Source: CAZTLI01 sp964614375
Lineage (GTDB): Bacteria; Chloroflexota; Anaerolineae; Aggregatilineales; Phototrophicaceae
Assembly (NCBI GenBank): GCA_964614375.1
Contig: CAZTLI010000217.1
Location: 1-8,847, forward strand
Reading direction: 5' to 3'
Length of the DNA stretch: 8,847 nt
Shown here piece after piece: positions 1 to 6,178 of this stretch. The translations under genes and the position numbers were made by a program. The notes beneath the pieces were generated by a model that was given only the letters and a program-made list of their open reading frames with translations, was not told where the DNA came from and searched no databases. The first letter of the stretch is position 1. Each line of letters begins with the position of its first letter.

Positions 1-380
1 TGGAAGCGGCTGTCGCCCGTCCCACAACGACGGCTTTTGGTCAGGATGCCTATCCAACACTCGCGCACAAAGCCGCCGCCCTGCTGCATTCGGTGGCGCG
101 CAATCACGCCTTCGCCAATGGTAACAAACGCACCGCCACAGTCGCGGCGATTTTCATGCTGGAGGTCAATGGGCAGCGAGTCGATTGGCAGCCCGAAAAC
201 GCGCTGACGATGATTCTGGAAACGGCACAGGGTAAGCAATCGCTGGATGCCTTCGTCAAATGGTTGACACTGAAGCCCTGTCCTGCCGCGCCCGAACCCG
301 ATGCCGACCACGATATGGCATTAATTGATGCCATTCTACAGGAACATCGCTGGCTGCTGGATGAACTCGACAAACAATGA
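1..380 (+). CDS. Doc/Fic-family protein, 5'-truncated by window edge (copy 1)
   Basis: The reading frame is open from base 3 and ends with TGA at 378-380, so only the C-terminal part is visible; a GTG at 93 is internal, not the start. The visible protein contains the Doc core: FGQDAYPTL, KAAALLHS, then HAFANGNKRTA, which fits the Doc-type signature HxFx(D/N)(A/G)NKR. In the Doc subgroup of the Fic fold, Lys replaces the Gly of AMP-transferring Fic proteins, and phage P1 Doc is a kinase that phosphorylates and inactivates EF-Tu. Here Asn stands at the Asp/Glu position. It is a close paralogue of the gene at 529-912 but carries an extra tail of about 30 residues, Pro/Asp/Glu-rich and then predicted helical, ending LLDELDKQ. 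A Phd-like antitoxin would normally lie upstream, outside this window. Family assignment is secure; toxin activity is inferred. Confidence 0.85.
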   Translation, partial: EAAVARPTTTAFGQDAYPTLAHKAAALLHSVARNHAFANGNKRTATVAAIFMLEVNGQRVDWQPENALTMILETAQGKQSLDAFVKWLTLKPCPAAPEPDADHDMALIDAILQEHRWLLDELDKQ

Positions 381-528
381 GGCGGGCAGCGACTGGCTAA
401 GCACAAAATGAACCACACAGGCACAGCGAACACAGCAGATGAACACATCGGCGCATCCCTACCCGGCACTCTTATCACGCGAATAATCCGTCCATTCTGG
501 CACATCGCGAGCACGTATTGAGGCAATA

Positions 529-912
529 ATGGCACGTTTTCTATCGGCTGCGGATATTTATGTCATCAACGAGGAAGTGATGGGGGAAGAACCGCGCGTG
601 CGTGACCGTCATCTGCTGCGGTCTGCGGCGCGGCGCCCGTTTCTGGCAGCGTTTGGTCAGGACGCCTATCCCACATTGATGGACAAAGCCGCCGCGCTGT
701 TACATTCGCTGGCCTATCATCACCTGTTCATGGATGGCAACAAACGGACTGCAACCCGCGCGCTGGTGTTATTTCTGGCGGCGAATGGTTATGCCGGCAC
801 ATGGGATGACGCCACGATCCAGGATTATGTTTTGCAGGTGGCGCGTGGCGAACAGGATGTCGAAGCCATCGCCGCATGGTTGGAAGCCCATACCACACCC
901 CAAACACCTTGA
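529..912 (+). CDS. Doc/Fic-family protein, putative toxin (copy 2)
   Basis: This is a complete 127-residue protein, the usual size of Doc-type single-domain Fic proteins. The motif H65-L-F67-M-D69-G-N71-K72-R73-T matches the Doc signature HxFx(D/N)(A/G)NKR, with catalytic His and acidic residue intact. The N-terminal stretch LSAADIYVINEEV is the usual Doc opening, which supports the ATG at 529. A short GAGG at 520-523 is a plausible ribosome-binding site. It is about 150 bp downstream of a paralogue ending at 380, and FGQDAYPTL, KAAALLHS and GNKRTAT are identical in both. Known Doc toxins phosphorylate EF-Tu and are neutralised by Phd encoded immediately upstream. No Phd-like or AbrB-like gene is visible in the 148-nt gap, so neutralisation, if needed, must come from elsewhere. 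Family is confident; function as an active toxin is inference. Confidence 0.88.
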   Translation: MARFLSAADIYVINEEVMGEEPRVRDRHLLRSAARRPFLAAFGQDAYPTLMDKAAALLHSLAYHHLFMDGNKRTATRALVLFLAANGYAGTWDDATIQDYVLQVARGEQDVEAIAAWLEAHTTPQTP

Positions 913-954
913 CCGGAAATTACCCGCGTTTGCCCATTTTCCACTAATTTCCTA

Positions 955-960
955 TATAAT
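955..960 (+). promoter_or_regulatory. -10 box of the histidine kinase promoter
   Basis: A perfect TATAAT lies 31 bp before the GTG/34 bp before the ATG of the kinase gene. The best -35 is a weak TTGCCC at 930-935 with a long 19-bp spacer. The box sits in an AT-rich stretch just after the Doc gene ends at 912, so the kinase is probably transcribed separately. Predicted transcript start is near 967. Confidence 0.5.
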
Positions 961-994
961 TACGAGAAATGAACAAGACCCTTTGGATACGGTG

Positions 995-2002
995 ATGAGA
1001 CATACATCGGCATGGGCCGGACTGCGGATTGCACTCATTTATATCGTGGTTGCCCTGCTATGGATTTTTGCGTCTGATCAGATTGTTGCGCTCTTTTTCC
1101 CGGATGCAAGCCAAATAACATATTTCCAGACCTTAAAGGGATTTGCATTTGTCGTCATAACGGGCGCGTTGTTATTTGGTCTGATGTATCGGGAATTACA
1201 AAAACGCGAATTCGTTCAAAACCAGCTCCGCAAATTGAACGCTGAACTTGAACAGCGTGTCGCCGAACGCACGGCTGAATTATCTCACTCCTACGAGCAG
1301 CTTGAACAGCAAAATCAGCGGCAGAAGCGTTTCCTGGCCGTCGTTACCCATGACCTGCGGAATCCAATCGCCAGCCTGAACTTGACGCTGGAACTGATAG
1401 ACCGCGCCCCACCCAACCAAAAACCGCTCTTCCTCGCCCGTCTCAATCGGTATGTCGTCAATCTCAATGAGTTGATTGGTGATTTGCTGAATATGTCCTA
1501 TCTTGAGAATGGGGAATCTTCGGCAGAATGGGGTATGGTCAATTTGAAAGGAGTGGTCGAAACTACGACGCTCATTTATGGGTCGATGGCAGAAATCGCC
1601 GGCGTAGAACTGCAATTTCGGTGTGTCGATAACCTGCCACCCATCAAAGGCCACCCCACGCAGCTTCAGCGGATGCTGGCGAATTTACTGGTCAATGCCA
1701 TTCGCTACACACCCGCAGGCAGCGTCACAATCACCGTGCAGCATAATGGGACGCACCTCGTGCTAAAGGTGCAAGACACCGGTATGGGGATTGCCGAAGA
1801 CGAACTACCGCATATTTTCGAGCGTTTTTATCGGGGTGGGCGTGTCCAAGCGGCGAACATCCCTGGCACGGGGCTAGGATTGAGTATCGTACAAAAGATT
1901 GTCGAACAGCACGACGGCACGGTTTCGGTGGATAGTCAGGCGGAACAGGGCACAACCTTCACCATCAGGCTGCCAGTCGTGAATCAGGCAGGGCCACAAT
2001 AA
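995..2002 (+). CDS. Membrane sensor histidine kinase (orphan)
   Basis: The 335-residue protein has two membrane segments (about 10-34 and 48-65) separated by a short loop, then a coiled-coil linker (about 68-110), a HisKA dimerisation domain and a HATPase_c domain. The phosphoacceptor is H119 in FLAVVTHDLRNPI. The N-box is N230-LLVN234, G1 is DTGMGI (261-266), the F-box is FERFYRG (275-281) and G2 is GTGLGL (291-296), so all catalytic motifs are intact. The N-terminal region (IALIYIVVALLWIFASD, then QTLKG before the second segment) resembles a short membrane domain found ahead of many PAS/GGDEF/kinase proteins. There is no PAS, HAMP or large sensing domain. ATG 995 was chosen; GTG 992 is equally possible. 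The frame stays open back to 734 but that part overlaps the Doc gene and is not convincing. No response regulator is adjacent. The 3' end overlaps the convergent M20 gene by 19 bp. Confidence 0.92.
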   Translation: MRHTSAWAGLRIALIYIVVALLWIFASDQIVALFFPDASQITYFQTLKGFAFVVITGALLFGLMYRELQKREFVQNQLRKLNAELEQRVAERTAELSHSYEQLEQQNQRQKRFLAVVTHDLRNPIASLNLTLELIDRAPPNQKPLFLARLNRYVVNLNELIGDLLNMSYLENGESSAEWGMVNLKGVVETTTLIYGSMAEIAGVELQFRCVDNLPPIKGHPTQLQRMLANLLVNAIRYTPAGSVTITVQHNGTHLVLKVQDTGMGIAEDELPHIFERFYRGGRVQAANIPGTGLGLSIVQKIVEQHDGTVSVDSQAEQGTTFTIRLPVVNQAGPQ

Positions 2003-3147
2003 TCCATCGCCGCTTGTACCAGCACTTCCGCCGTTGTGACCACCGATTCAATATCGACCCATTCTTCATGAGCATGTGCGCCTGTTCCGGCAGGGCCAAA
2101 GATAATGGTCTCGATGCCTGCCGCCGCCAATAGTGCCGAATCCATCCAACCGACGCCCATCACCATCGGCGGTTTTTCGCCGCACACGGTTTCGACGGCT
2201 TTTGATAGTGTTTGCACGATGGGAGTCTGTTCATCGACTTCAAACGGGTTGCGGACGAAAAAGCAGGTCGCTTCGGCCTTGAAATTGGGGTCTGCGGCGG
2301 AAAGTTCGTCGATAATGGCCTGAATTTCTGCCATAGCGGCGTCTGCCGTCTCGCCGGGGATGGTGCGGCGCTCGATTTTGAGGTTGCAGCCTGCGCTGTA
2401 ATTGCTGAGGCCGCTGCCGCCTTGAATCATGGCCGCGTGCAAAGAGGGCGCGCCAACCAGCGGATGGGGTGTTCGTTTTAGCAAGTCGTTTGATAATTTT
2501 TCGAGTTCATGCAGGAAGCGACCCATGTGCATATTGGCGTCGATCCCGGTATGATAGTCGCTGCCGTGTGCCGCGCGTCCGCTGGTGGTGACATCTACCC
2601 ACAGGAAGCCCTTATGCGCCGGGACGAGACCCAATCCGGTGGGTTCGACGACGATTGCGCCATCGGCCTGATATTGTTCAACCACCGCCATGGTGCCGAT
2701 GCTGCCATATTCTTCGTCCGATACGGCGGTAAAGATGAGGTCGCCACGCAATTTAACACCGGACTCAACCAGCGCTTTTAACGCCGCCATGCACGCGACG
2801 ATACCACCCTTCATATCAAATGCGCCGCGTCCATACAATTTGCCATCGCGCATCTCAGCCGAAAAGGGATCGTTCATACCCTCCACGCCGACGGTATCCG
2901 TGTGTCCGTTGAGCATGAGCGAGCGCCCGCCCCCTGTGCCGCGCAAAATGCCAACGACGTTGGGGCGACGGTATTCCGGTTCGTATGTCGCCACTTCCAA
3001 CCCGATATGGCGCAGTTCATAGGCAAGTGTGGAGGCAATATCCGCTTCACCCGCGCCACCCGGCACAAGCGATGGATTGACCGAATTGATTCGCACCAAA
3101 TCCGCCAGCGTATTGATGATGTAGTCCCGGTCTATTGTGATGGGCAT
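1984..3147 (-). CDS. M20 family metallopeptidase, ArgE/DapE-type deacylase
   Basis: This 387-residue protein is full length for the ArgE/DapE/CPG2 family, cytoplasmic di-zinc hydrolases that cleave N-acyl or peptide-like amide bonds. Visible metal-site motifs are GHTDTV with H82 (D84 follows), GAFDMKGG with bridging D111, DEEYGS with E145 (catalytic base) and E146 (ligand), E168 in VVEPT, and a C-terminal HAHEEW with H358 or H360 as the last ligand. GRAAHGS (H194) marks the lid/dimerisation domain. The ATG at 3147 has an AAGGA ribosome-binding site at 3154-3158 with 6-nt spacing. It lies 68 bp downstream of the MFS gene on the same strand, suggesting a shared transcript and perhaps uptake followed by deacylation. 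No arginine or lysine biosynthesis gene is adjacent, so argE or dapE is not assigned. The substrate is unknown. Confidence 0.92.
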   Translation of the reverse strand: MPITIDRDYIINTLADLVRINSVNPSLVPGGAGEADIASTLAYELRHIGLEVATYEPEYRRPNVVGILRGTGGGRSLMLNGHTDTVGVEGMNDPFSAEMRDGKLYGRGAFDMKGGIVACMAALKALVESGVKLRGDLIFTAVSDEEYGSIGTMAVVEQYQADGAIVVEPTGLGLVPAHKGFLWVDVTTSGRAAHGSDYHTGIDANMHMGRFLHELEKLSNDLLKRTPHPLVGAPSLHAAMIQGGSGLSNYSAGCNLKIERRTIPGETADAAMAEIQAIIDELSAADPNFKAEATCFFVRNPFEVDEQTPIVQTLSKAVETVCGEKPPMVMGVGWMDSALLAAAGIETIIFGPAGTGAHAHEEWVDIESVVTTAEVLVQAAMDYCGPA

Positions 3148-3182
3148 GGTCTGTCCTTAAACATCCCGCAGAACGCATGTAG

Positions 3183-3188
3183 ACTATA
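3183..3188 (-). promoter_or_regulatory. Possible -10 box upstream of the M20 deacylase
   Basis: TATAGT on the minus strand lies 35 bp before the deacylase ATG, within the 68-bp gap after the MFS gene. No good -35 is present; the best, TTACCT at 18-bp spacing, is poor. The gene could have its own start in addition to read-through from the MFS gene. Confidence 0.3.
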
Positions 3189-3215
3189 CCCTAAAGCGTG
3201 GTATCCAGGTAACAG

Positions 3216-4535
3216 TCAATCGGTGCTGGATTGTGCTGGCGCATCTTGCGACAACGCCATTGGCGCGTTGTTGAGGAAGCGCACCGTCACAAACAACGCA
3301 CCCAATGCCAGCAGCATCGACACCACAAACAAGGGACGATAACCGAAACTCTGGGCAATTGTCCCGGCGATAAAGGGCGCAGCCAGTGAAATTATCGCCG
3401 CTGTGGTATTCGACAAGCCCACATAGATCGGGCGTTTATCAGGATGAGCGTAACCGACAATCCAGTTGAGATAACCCGCCAGCATATTGCTGCCCGAAGC
3501 CAGACCCGAAATCAGGAAACCAAGGTACAACGGCACCGGCCCGGCAAAGCCCGCCAGCAGCGCGCTAATCGGCAGCAGCGCCGCCCCGACCAATGCCAGC
3601 CGCACATACAGGATATTGTTGCGCGCGCCCAACCATGTATAAATGACCGCACCGCCGATACTGCCCACTGTCAACATCGCCAGCAGCACGGGCACAGCCA
3701 CTTCGCTCGATAAACCCAACTCCACTGTCGCAAAGCCAATGTAAAACGGCGCTGCCATCATGAACAGGCTGGTCAATATCCGCAGGATGATAAATGCCCG
3801 AAATGGCACATCCTCACGCAGCAAACGCCCTAAATCGGGCAAAAATTCGCGAAACGGCGGCAGTTTTTCAACAGCTTTACCGCCGGGCAGTTCATGAAAG
3901 AATAGTCCGGGCAAAATCGAAATCACGAAGATGACACCCGATACCGCGAACAGGAGGGCATAATTATTCGGAAAGGCCGGGCCACTTTCACCGAGAACTG
4001 TCCCAACCCAGCGCGCCACCAGCAGCAAAATCAGGCCAGAAATCACCGCGCCAAGCCCCAACATTCGCGCCCGCCAGCGATTATCCAGACTCGATCCGGT
4101 CAAATCGACCCAGGGGACGCCAACCACCCCATCACCAAACGACGCGATGCCATAACAGATAAAGAAGGCCAGCAGGATGAGTTGGGGACGGTCTGCACCG
4201 AGCAGCACAATCAATCCCGCAAATATCAACATCACGAAGCGCACCGGGATATTGGGGCCGACAAACCACCATTTCTTGCGCGCATACCGCACAATATAGC
4301 GGGCGATGAATATCTGTGGCAGCGTATGACCGACCGTCGCCAGACTGCCGGATAAGCCAATAATAATTTCCGAGTCGGTCAGTTGGCGGACAAAATCGGG
4401 GATGACCGTTGCCGAACTGACAATGTCTAGCCCGACGGTGAACAAAATATAATCGAGCAGAAAAAAGATGAAATTGCGGCGGTAAATTCCCTCATGCGTG
4501 GAGGGGGTGCGGTCATGTGCGATGTCTTCCGTCAT
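3216..4535 (-). CDS. Major facilitator superfamily (MFS) permease
   Basis: This 439-residue integral membrane protein has about 12 hydrophobic segments in two six-helix halves joined by a charged cytoplasmic loop near residues 212-245 (FFHELPGGKAVEKLPPF and on). The first segment starts near residue 22. The basic loop RYIVRYARKKW after the second segment stands in the place of MFS motif A but lacks the classical GxxxDRxGRR form. Glycine-rich helices follow, such as GLASGSNMLAGYLNW in the C-terminal half. These features support an MFS transporter, but not a substrate. The ATG at 4535 has only a weak AGG ribosome-binding site at 4542-4544. Upstream sits a MITE-like element whose end may supply the promoter. 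The M20 deacylase follows 68 bp downstream, so an acylated amino acid or peptide is a possible substrate; this is inference from position only. Confidence 0.88.
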   Translation of the reverse strand: MTEDIAHDRTPSTHEGIYRRNFIFFLLDYILFTVGLDIVSSATVIPDFVRQLTDSEIIIGLSGSLATVGHTLPQIFIARYIVRYARKKWWFVGPNIPVRFVMLIFAGLIVLLGADRPQLILLAFFICYGIASFGDGVVGVPWVDLTGSSLDNRWRARMLGLGAVISGLILLLVARWVGTVLGESGPAFPNNYALLFAVSGVIFVISILPGLFFHELPGGKAVEKLPPFREFLPDLGRLLREDVPFRAFIILRILTSLFMMAAPFYIGFATVELGLSSEVAVPVLLAMLTVGSIGGAVIYTWLGARNNILYVRLALVGAALLPISALLAGFAGPVPLYLGFLISGLASGSNMLAGYLNWIVGYAHPDKRPIYVGLSNTTAAIISLAAPFIAGTIAQSFGYRPLFVVSMLLALGALFVTVRFLNNAPMALSQDAPAQSSTD

Positions 4536-4568
4536 GTTCGGCCTGTCTACGCGAGTCGTATCAGGCGG

Positions 4569-4574
4569 ATTTTA
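4569..4574 (-). promoter_or_regulatory. Alternative -10 box for the MFS gene
   Basis: TAAAAT on the minus strand, 33 bp before the MFS ATG. The hexamer 17 bp upstream (TAGTTA, 4592-4597) is not a good -35 and falls in the target duplication of the mobile element. It is a weaker alternative to the junction promoter at 4594-4623. Confidence 0.25.
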
Positions 4575-4593
4575 CACCGCGCACAACACGCTA

Positions 4594-4623
4594 ACTATAT
4601 GAGGGGTGTGCATAATTCGTCAA
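4594..4623 (-). promoter_or_regulatory. Hybrid promoter formed at the MITE/target junction, facing the MFS gene
   Basis: On the minus strand TTGACG (4618-4623) and TATAGT (4594-4599) are separated by 18 bp; each hexamer matches the sigma-70 consensus at 5 of 6 positions. The -35 lies inside the element, in a subterminal hairpin arm. The -10 lies wholly within the 8-bp target duplication. Predicted start is near 4587, about 50 nt before the MFS ATG at 4535. Promoter activity is inferred from sequence only. Confidence 0.5.
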
Positions 4624-4634
4624 TTGGATGACGA
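4617..4634. repeat. Subterminal hairpin of the MITE-like element
   Basis: TCGTCA (4617-4622) and TGACGA (4629-4634) form a 6-bp inverted repeat with a 6-nt loop immediately inside the left terminal repeat. Its minus-strand arm contains the TTGACG that serves as -35 of the predicted junction promoter. It may be a transposase-binding site; that is speculative. Confidence 0.5.
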
Positions 4635-4720
4635 GTTCTTTGTAAAAGCTCAGATTCCTGCTTTTATAGCTGACTGAATTAGCCCAAAACCTCTAAAATT
4701 TGACGTTTAATCAATTCAAA

Positions 4721-4921
4721 TTCGAAGTAATTATTCACCTACCCATACGCCTGCCTTTAAACCCCCATCCCCGGCCCTTCCCCCGTATACGGAGGAAGGG
4801 TGCAGAACGGGTCACAAGCGTTCTGGAAGTCCCCCCCTTGAATTCGGGGAGAGGATTTAGGGGAGGGGTTGCAATAGAAACAGGCAAAATCTCACGGATA
4901 GGTGAATAGATACAATTCGAA
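4721..4921. repeat. Nested long inverted repeat inside the MITE (TTCGAA...TATTCACCTA arms)
   Basis: The left arm at 4721-4746 starts TTCGAA and includes TATTCACCTA (4732-4741). The right arm at 4894-4921 carries the exact complement TAGGTGAATA (4899-4908) and ends in TTCGAA (4916-4921). The match extends past the 10-bp core with two transition mismatches. These arms enclose a GC-rich fold-back, giving a second palindromic unit within the larger element. Confidence 0.65.
4759..4872. repeat. GC-rich fold-back repeat (C-run/G-run palindromes)
   Basis: The block begins AACCCCCATCCCC and ends GGGGAGGGGTT, roughly inverted to each other. Between them are three smaller palindromes. First, 4775-4800 is a 26-nt near-perfect palindrome centred on CCGTATACGG with a CCCTTCC/GGAAGGG stem and one mismatch. 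Second, CAGAACG (4803-4809) pairs with CGTTCTG (4819-4825) across a 9-nt loop. Third, C-runs and G-runs flank GAATTC near 4840. It resembles the dispersed C-rich/G-rich repeats common in Chloroflexota and cyanobacterial genomes; that is from recollection, not a search. The small frames it contains are not genes. Confidence 0.65.
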
Positions 4922-5016
4922 GGGCTTTGATAAACCAACAAGCTCAGAAGAGTTCATAATGGTTTATGCACACCCCTCAACTATATCCAACTGATTGCAT
5001 AGAAGATTGCACTGGG

Positions 5017-5037
5017 GAGAACACGGGGTCTGTTCTC
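5017..5037 (-). terminator. Hairpin downstream of the glycosyltransferase gene, possible terminator
   Basis: GAGAACA and TGTTCTC form a perfect 7-bp stem with a 7-nt loop, 31 nt after the stop codon of the minus-strand gene ending at 5069. No T-run follows on the minus strand, so it is not a standard intrinsic terminator. It may stabilise the 3' end or work with Rho. Confidence 0.35.
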
Positions 5038-5068
5038 ATTGGTGGGCAAGCACATCGGCTTATCCCTA

Positions 5069-6154
5069 CTACAACAGCGACAACAGGCGGTCTGCCGCGA
5101 CCTCTGCGCCATTGATGGCGATGGGAGGCCAGTCAAAGGCGGCATTGACGAAATCGTCCAGCAGCGTGACCCATGCACCGGACTCGAATGTACCTTTATC
5201 CAGAAAGTGGGCATGGGCATAGCTATCGAGTGCGGCGCGCAGCAGACTGTTCTCGCGATAGTCGTCGCGGATGGTATAGATAATCGGGGTACGATGGGCG
5301 ATACATTCAGAGGTGGTCGAACCGCCCGCCTTGCCGATGAGGACATCCGCCGCTGCGATGAGGTTGTGATAACCGTCGTACCCGGTTGGAATCAGGCGCA
5401 CGTTGGGCAAATGGCGCACATCATCCCAGATATGCGGCATCACCAGAAATGTCCAGCCCGTCAGCGTACCCAGTGCCGACACATCCGTCCGCCCCCAACC
5501 GACCCCGCCCATCGACAGCAGCGCCATGCGACTGTGTTCCGGGATGGACAGTTCAGCGCGAACAGTCGCGCGCGATCGGGTCGCGGGATTAATCACCAGT
5601 GCAATCGGTTCAACGCGCGAAAACATCGGGAAAGGATGGGCAAACGGCATTTGCAGCGCCAGTGTCGCCCGCTTGTAGGACGCGGTGATTGACTCGACGA
5701 CAGAGCGATATTCAGGATTGGCGTCCAGATAATGCTCATAAACCCAATCCCATGTGAAGTGCGTAATCGCCACGCCGGGGATGCCGGCTTCGGCTGCGAT
5801 GTCCAGCGCGACAGGCGGCATATCGCTGACAATCAGGTTGATGCCGCACTCGCGGACGAAATCCAGTTCATGTTGAATCAACGCGGCCTGTTGGGTCAGA
5901 AAGTCGGCATACCGTTGCAGCGATGCCCGTCCATCGACACTGAGCGCGTCATGCTGGATGATTCCGGCATCATAATGGGCATGATGATAATCGGCGATGA
6001 GTCCGTCGAAGAATTTTTGTGGCGCTGCGGAACGGATATAGACTTGCACGCCACGCTGATGCAGTTCCCGGACAATGGCGGCCTGTCGTGCCGCATGACC
6101 GAATCCGTGCGCGCTGATGTAAAAGGCAATGCGTGGGGGTGGGTGTGCTGGCAT
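5069..6154 (-). CDS. Glycosyltransferase, MurG/GT28-like, related to the arabinokinase N-domain
   Basis: This 361-residue soluble protein has a GT-B-like organisation. The N-terminal IAFYISAHGFGHAARQA (9-25) has the glycine-rich, His-containing loop typical of GT28/MurG-like proteins and of the N-terminal domain of plant L-arabinokinase. The C-terminal half starts with LLSMGG (212-217) and contains ADVLIGKAGGSTTSEC (269-284), the nucleotide-sugar binding segment of GT1/GT28 enzymes, followed by TPIIY and RDDYREN (296-302). It presumably transfers a sugar from a nucleotide donor to an unknown acceptor. It is not MurG itself: the sequence lacks the expected MurG signatures. The ATG at 6154 lies 24 nt downstream of the lipoprotein stop with no recognisable ribosome-binding site, suggesting co-transcription and possibly translational coupling. 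A hairpin at 5017-5037 may mark the transcript end. Confidence 0.8.
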   Translation of the reverse strand: MPAHPPPRIAFYISAHGFGHAARQAAIVRELHQRGVQVYIRSAAPQKFFDGLIADYHHAHYDAGIIQHDALSVDGRASLQRYADFLTQQAALIQHELDFVRECGINLIVSDMPPVALDIAAEAGIPGVAITHFTWDWVYEHYLDANPEYRSVVESITASYKRATLALQMPFAHPFPMFSRVEPIALVINPATRSRATVRAELSIPEHSRMALLSMGGVGWGRTDVSALGTLTGWTFLVMPHIWDDVRHLPNVRLIPTGYDGYHNLIAAADVLIGKAGGSTTSECIAHRTPIIYTIRDDYRENSLLRAALDSYAHAHFLDKGTFESGAWVTLLDDFVNAAFDWPPIAINGAEVAADRLLSLL

Positions 6155-6178
6155 GAATCGTGATTATGCGTATCGGCG

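Larger units (their letters stand above)
4593..4986. mobile_element. MITE-like non-autonomous element with 15-bp TIRs and 8-bp target duplication
   Basis: The element spans 4601-4978 (378 bp). Its ends are perfect 15-bp inverted repeats, GAGGGGTGTGCATAA at 4601-4615 and its complement at 4964-4978. It is flanked by identical direct repeats AACTATAT at 4593-4600 and 4979-4986, the footprint of DDE-transposase insertion with an 8-bp staggered cut. It contains no plausible transposase; the open frames inside are short and cover the repeat hairpins. It must be mobilised in trans by an insertion sequence with matching ends. Eight-bp duplications occur in several families (for example ISL3, IS66, IS1595, ISAs1), and I cannot assign one. 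The identical duplications suggest a fairly recent insertion. It lies between the MFS 5' end and the 3' end of the glycosyltransferase gene, interrupting neither. Confidence 0.85.

Noticed and set aside
408..521. A 37-codon frame ending 8 nt before the second Doc gene, in the position of an antitoxin
   Set aside because: It has no ribosome-binding site, no recognisable Phd, AbrB or RHH pattern, and a composition not clearly protein-like. Position alone does not support a gene.
734..994. An N-terminal extension of the histidine kinase frame overlapping the Doc gene
   Set aside because: The extension is a shifted reading of the Doc coding sequence and lies upstream of the TATAAT at 955-960. 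The protein resembles its family only from about codon 995.
4700..4909. Small open frames on both strands inside the MITE-like element (including 4735-4941 minus)
   Set aside because: They translate the GC-rich palindromes (Pro/Arg/Gly-rich on both strands) and resemble neither a transposase nor any conserved protein.
4982..4987. TATATC at the right end of the element as an outward promoter
   Set aside because: No -35 lies at 16-19 bp, and it would read antisense into the 3' end of the glycosyltransferase gene.
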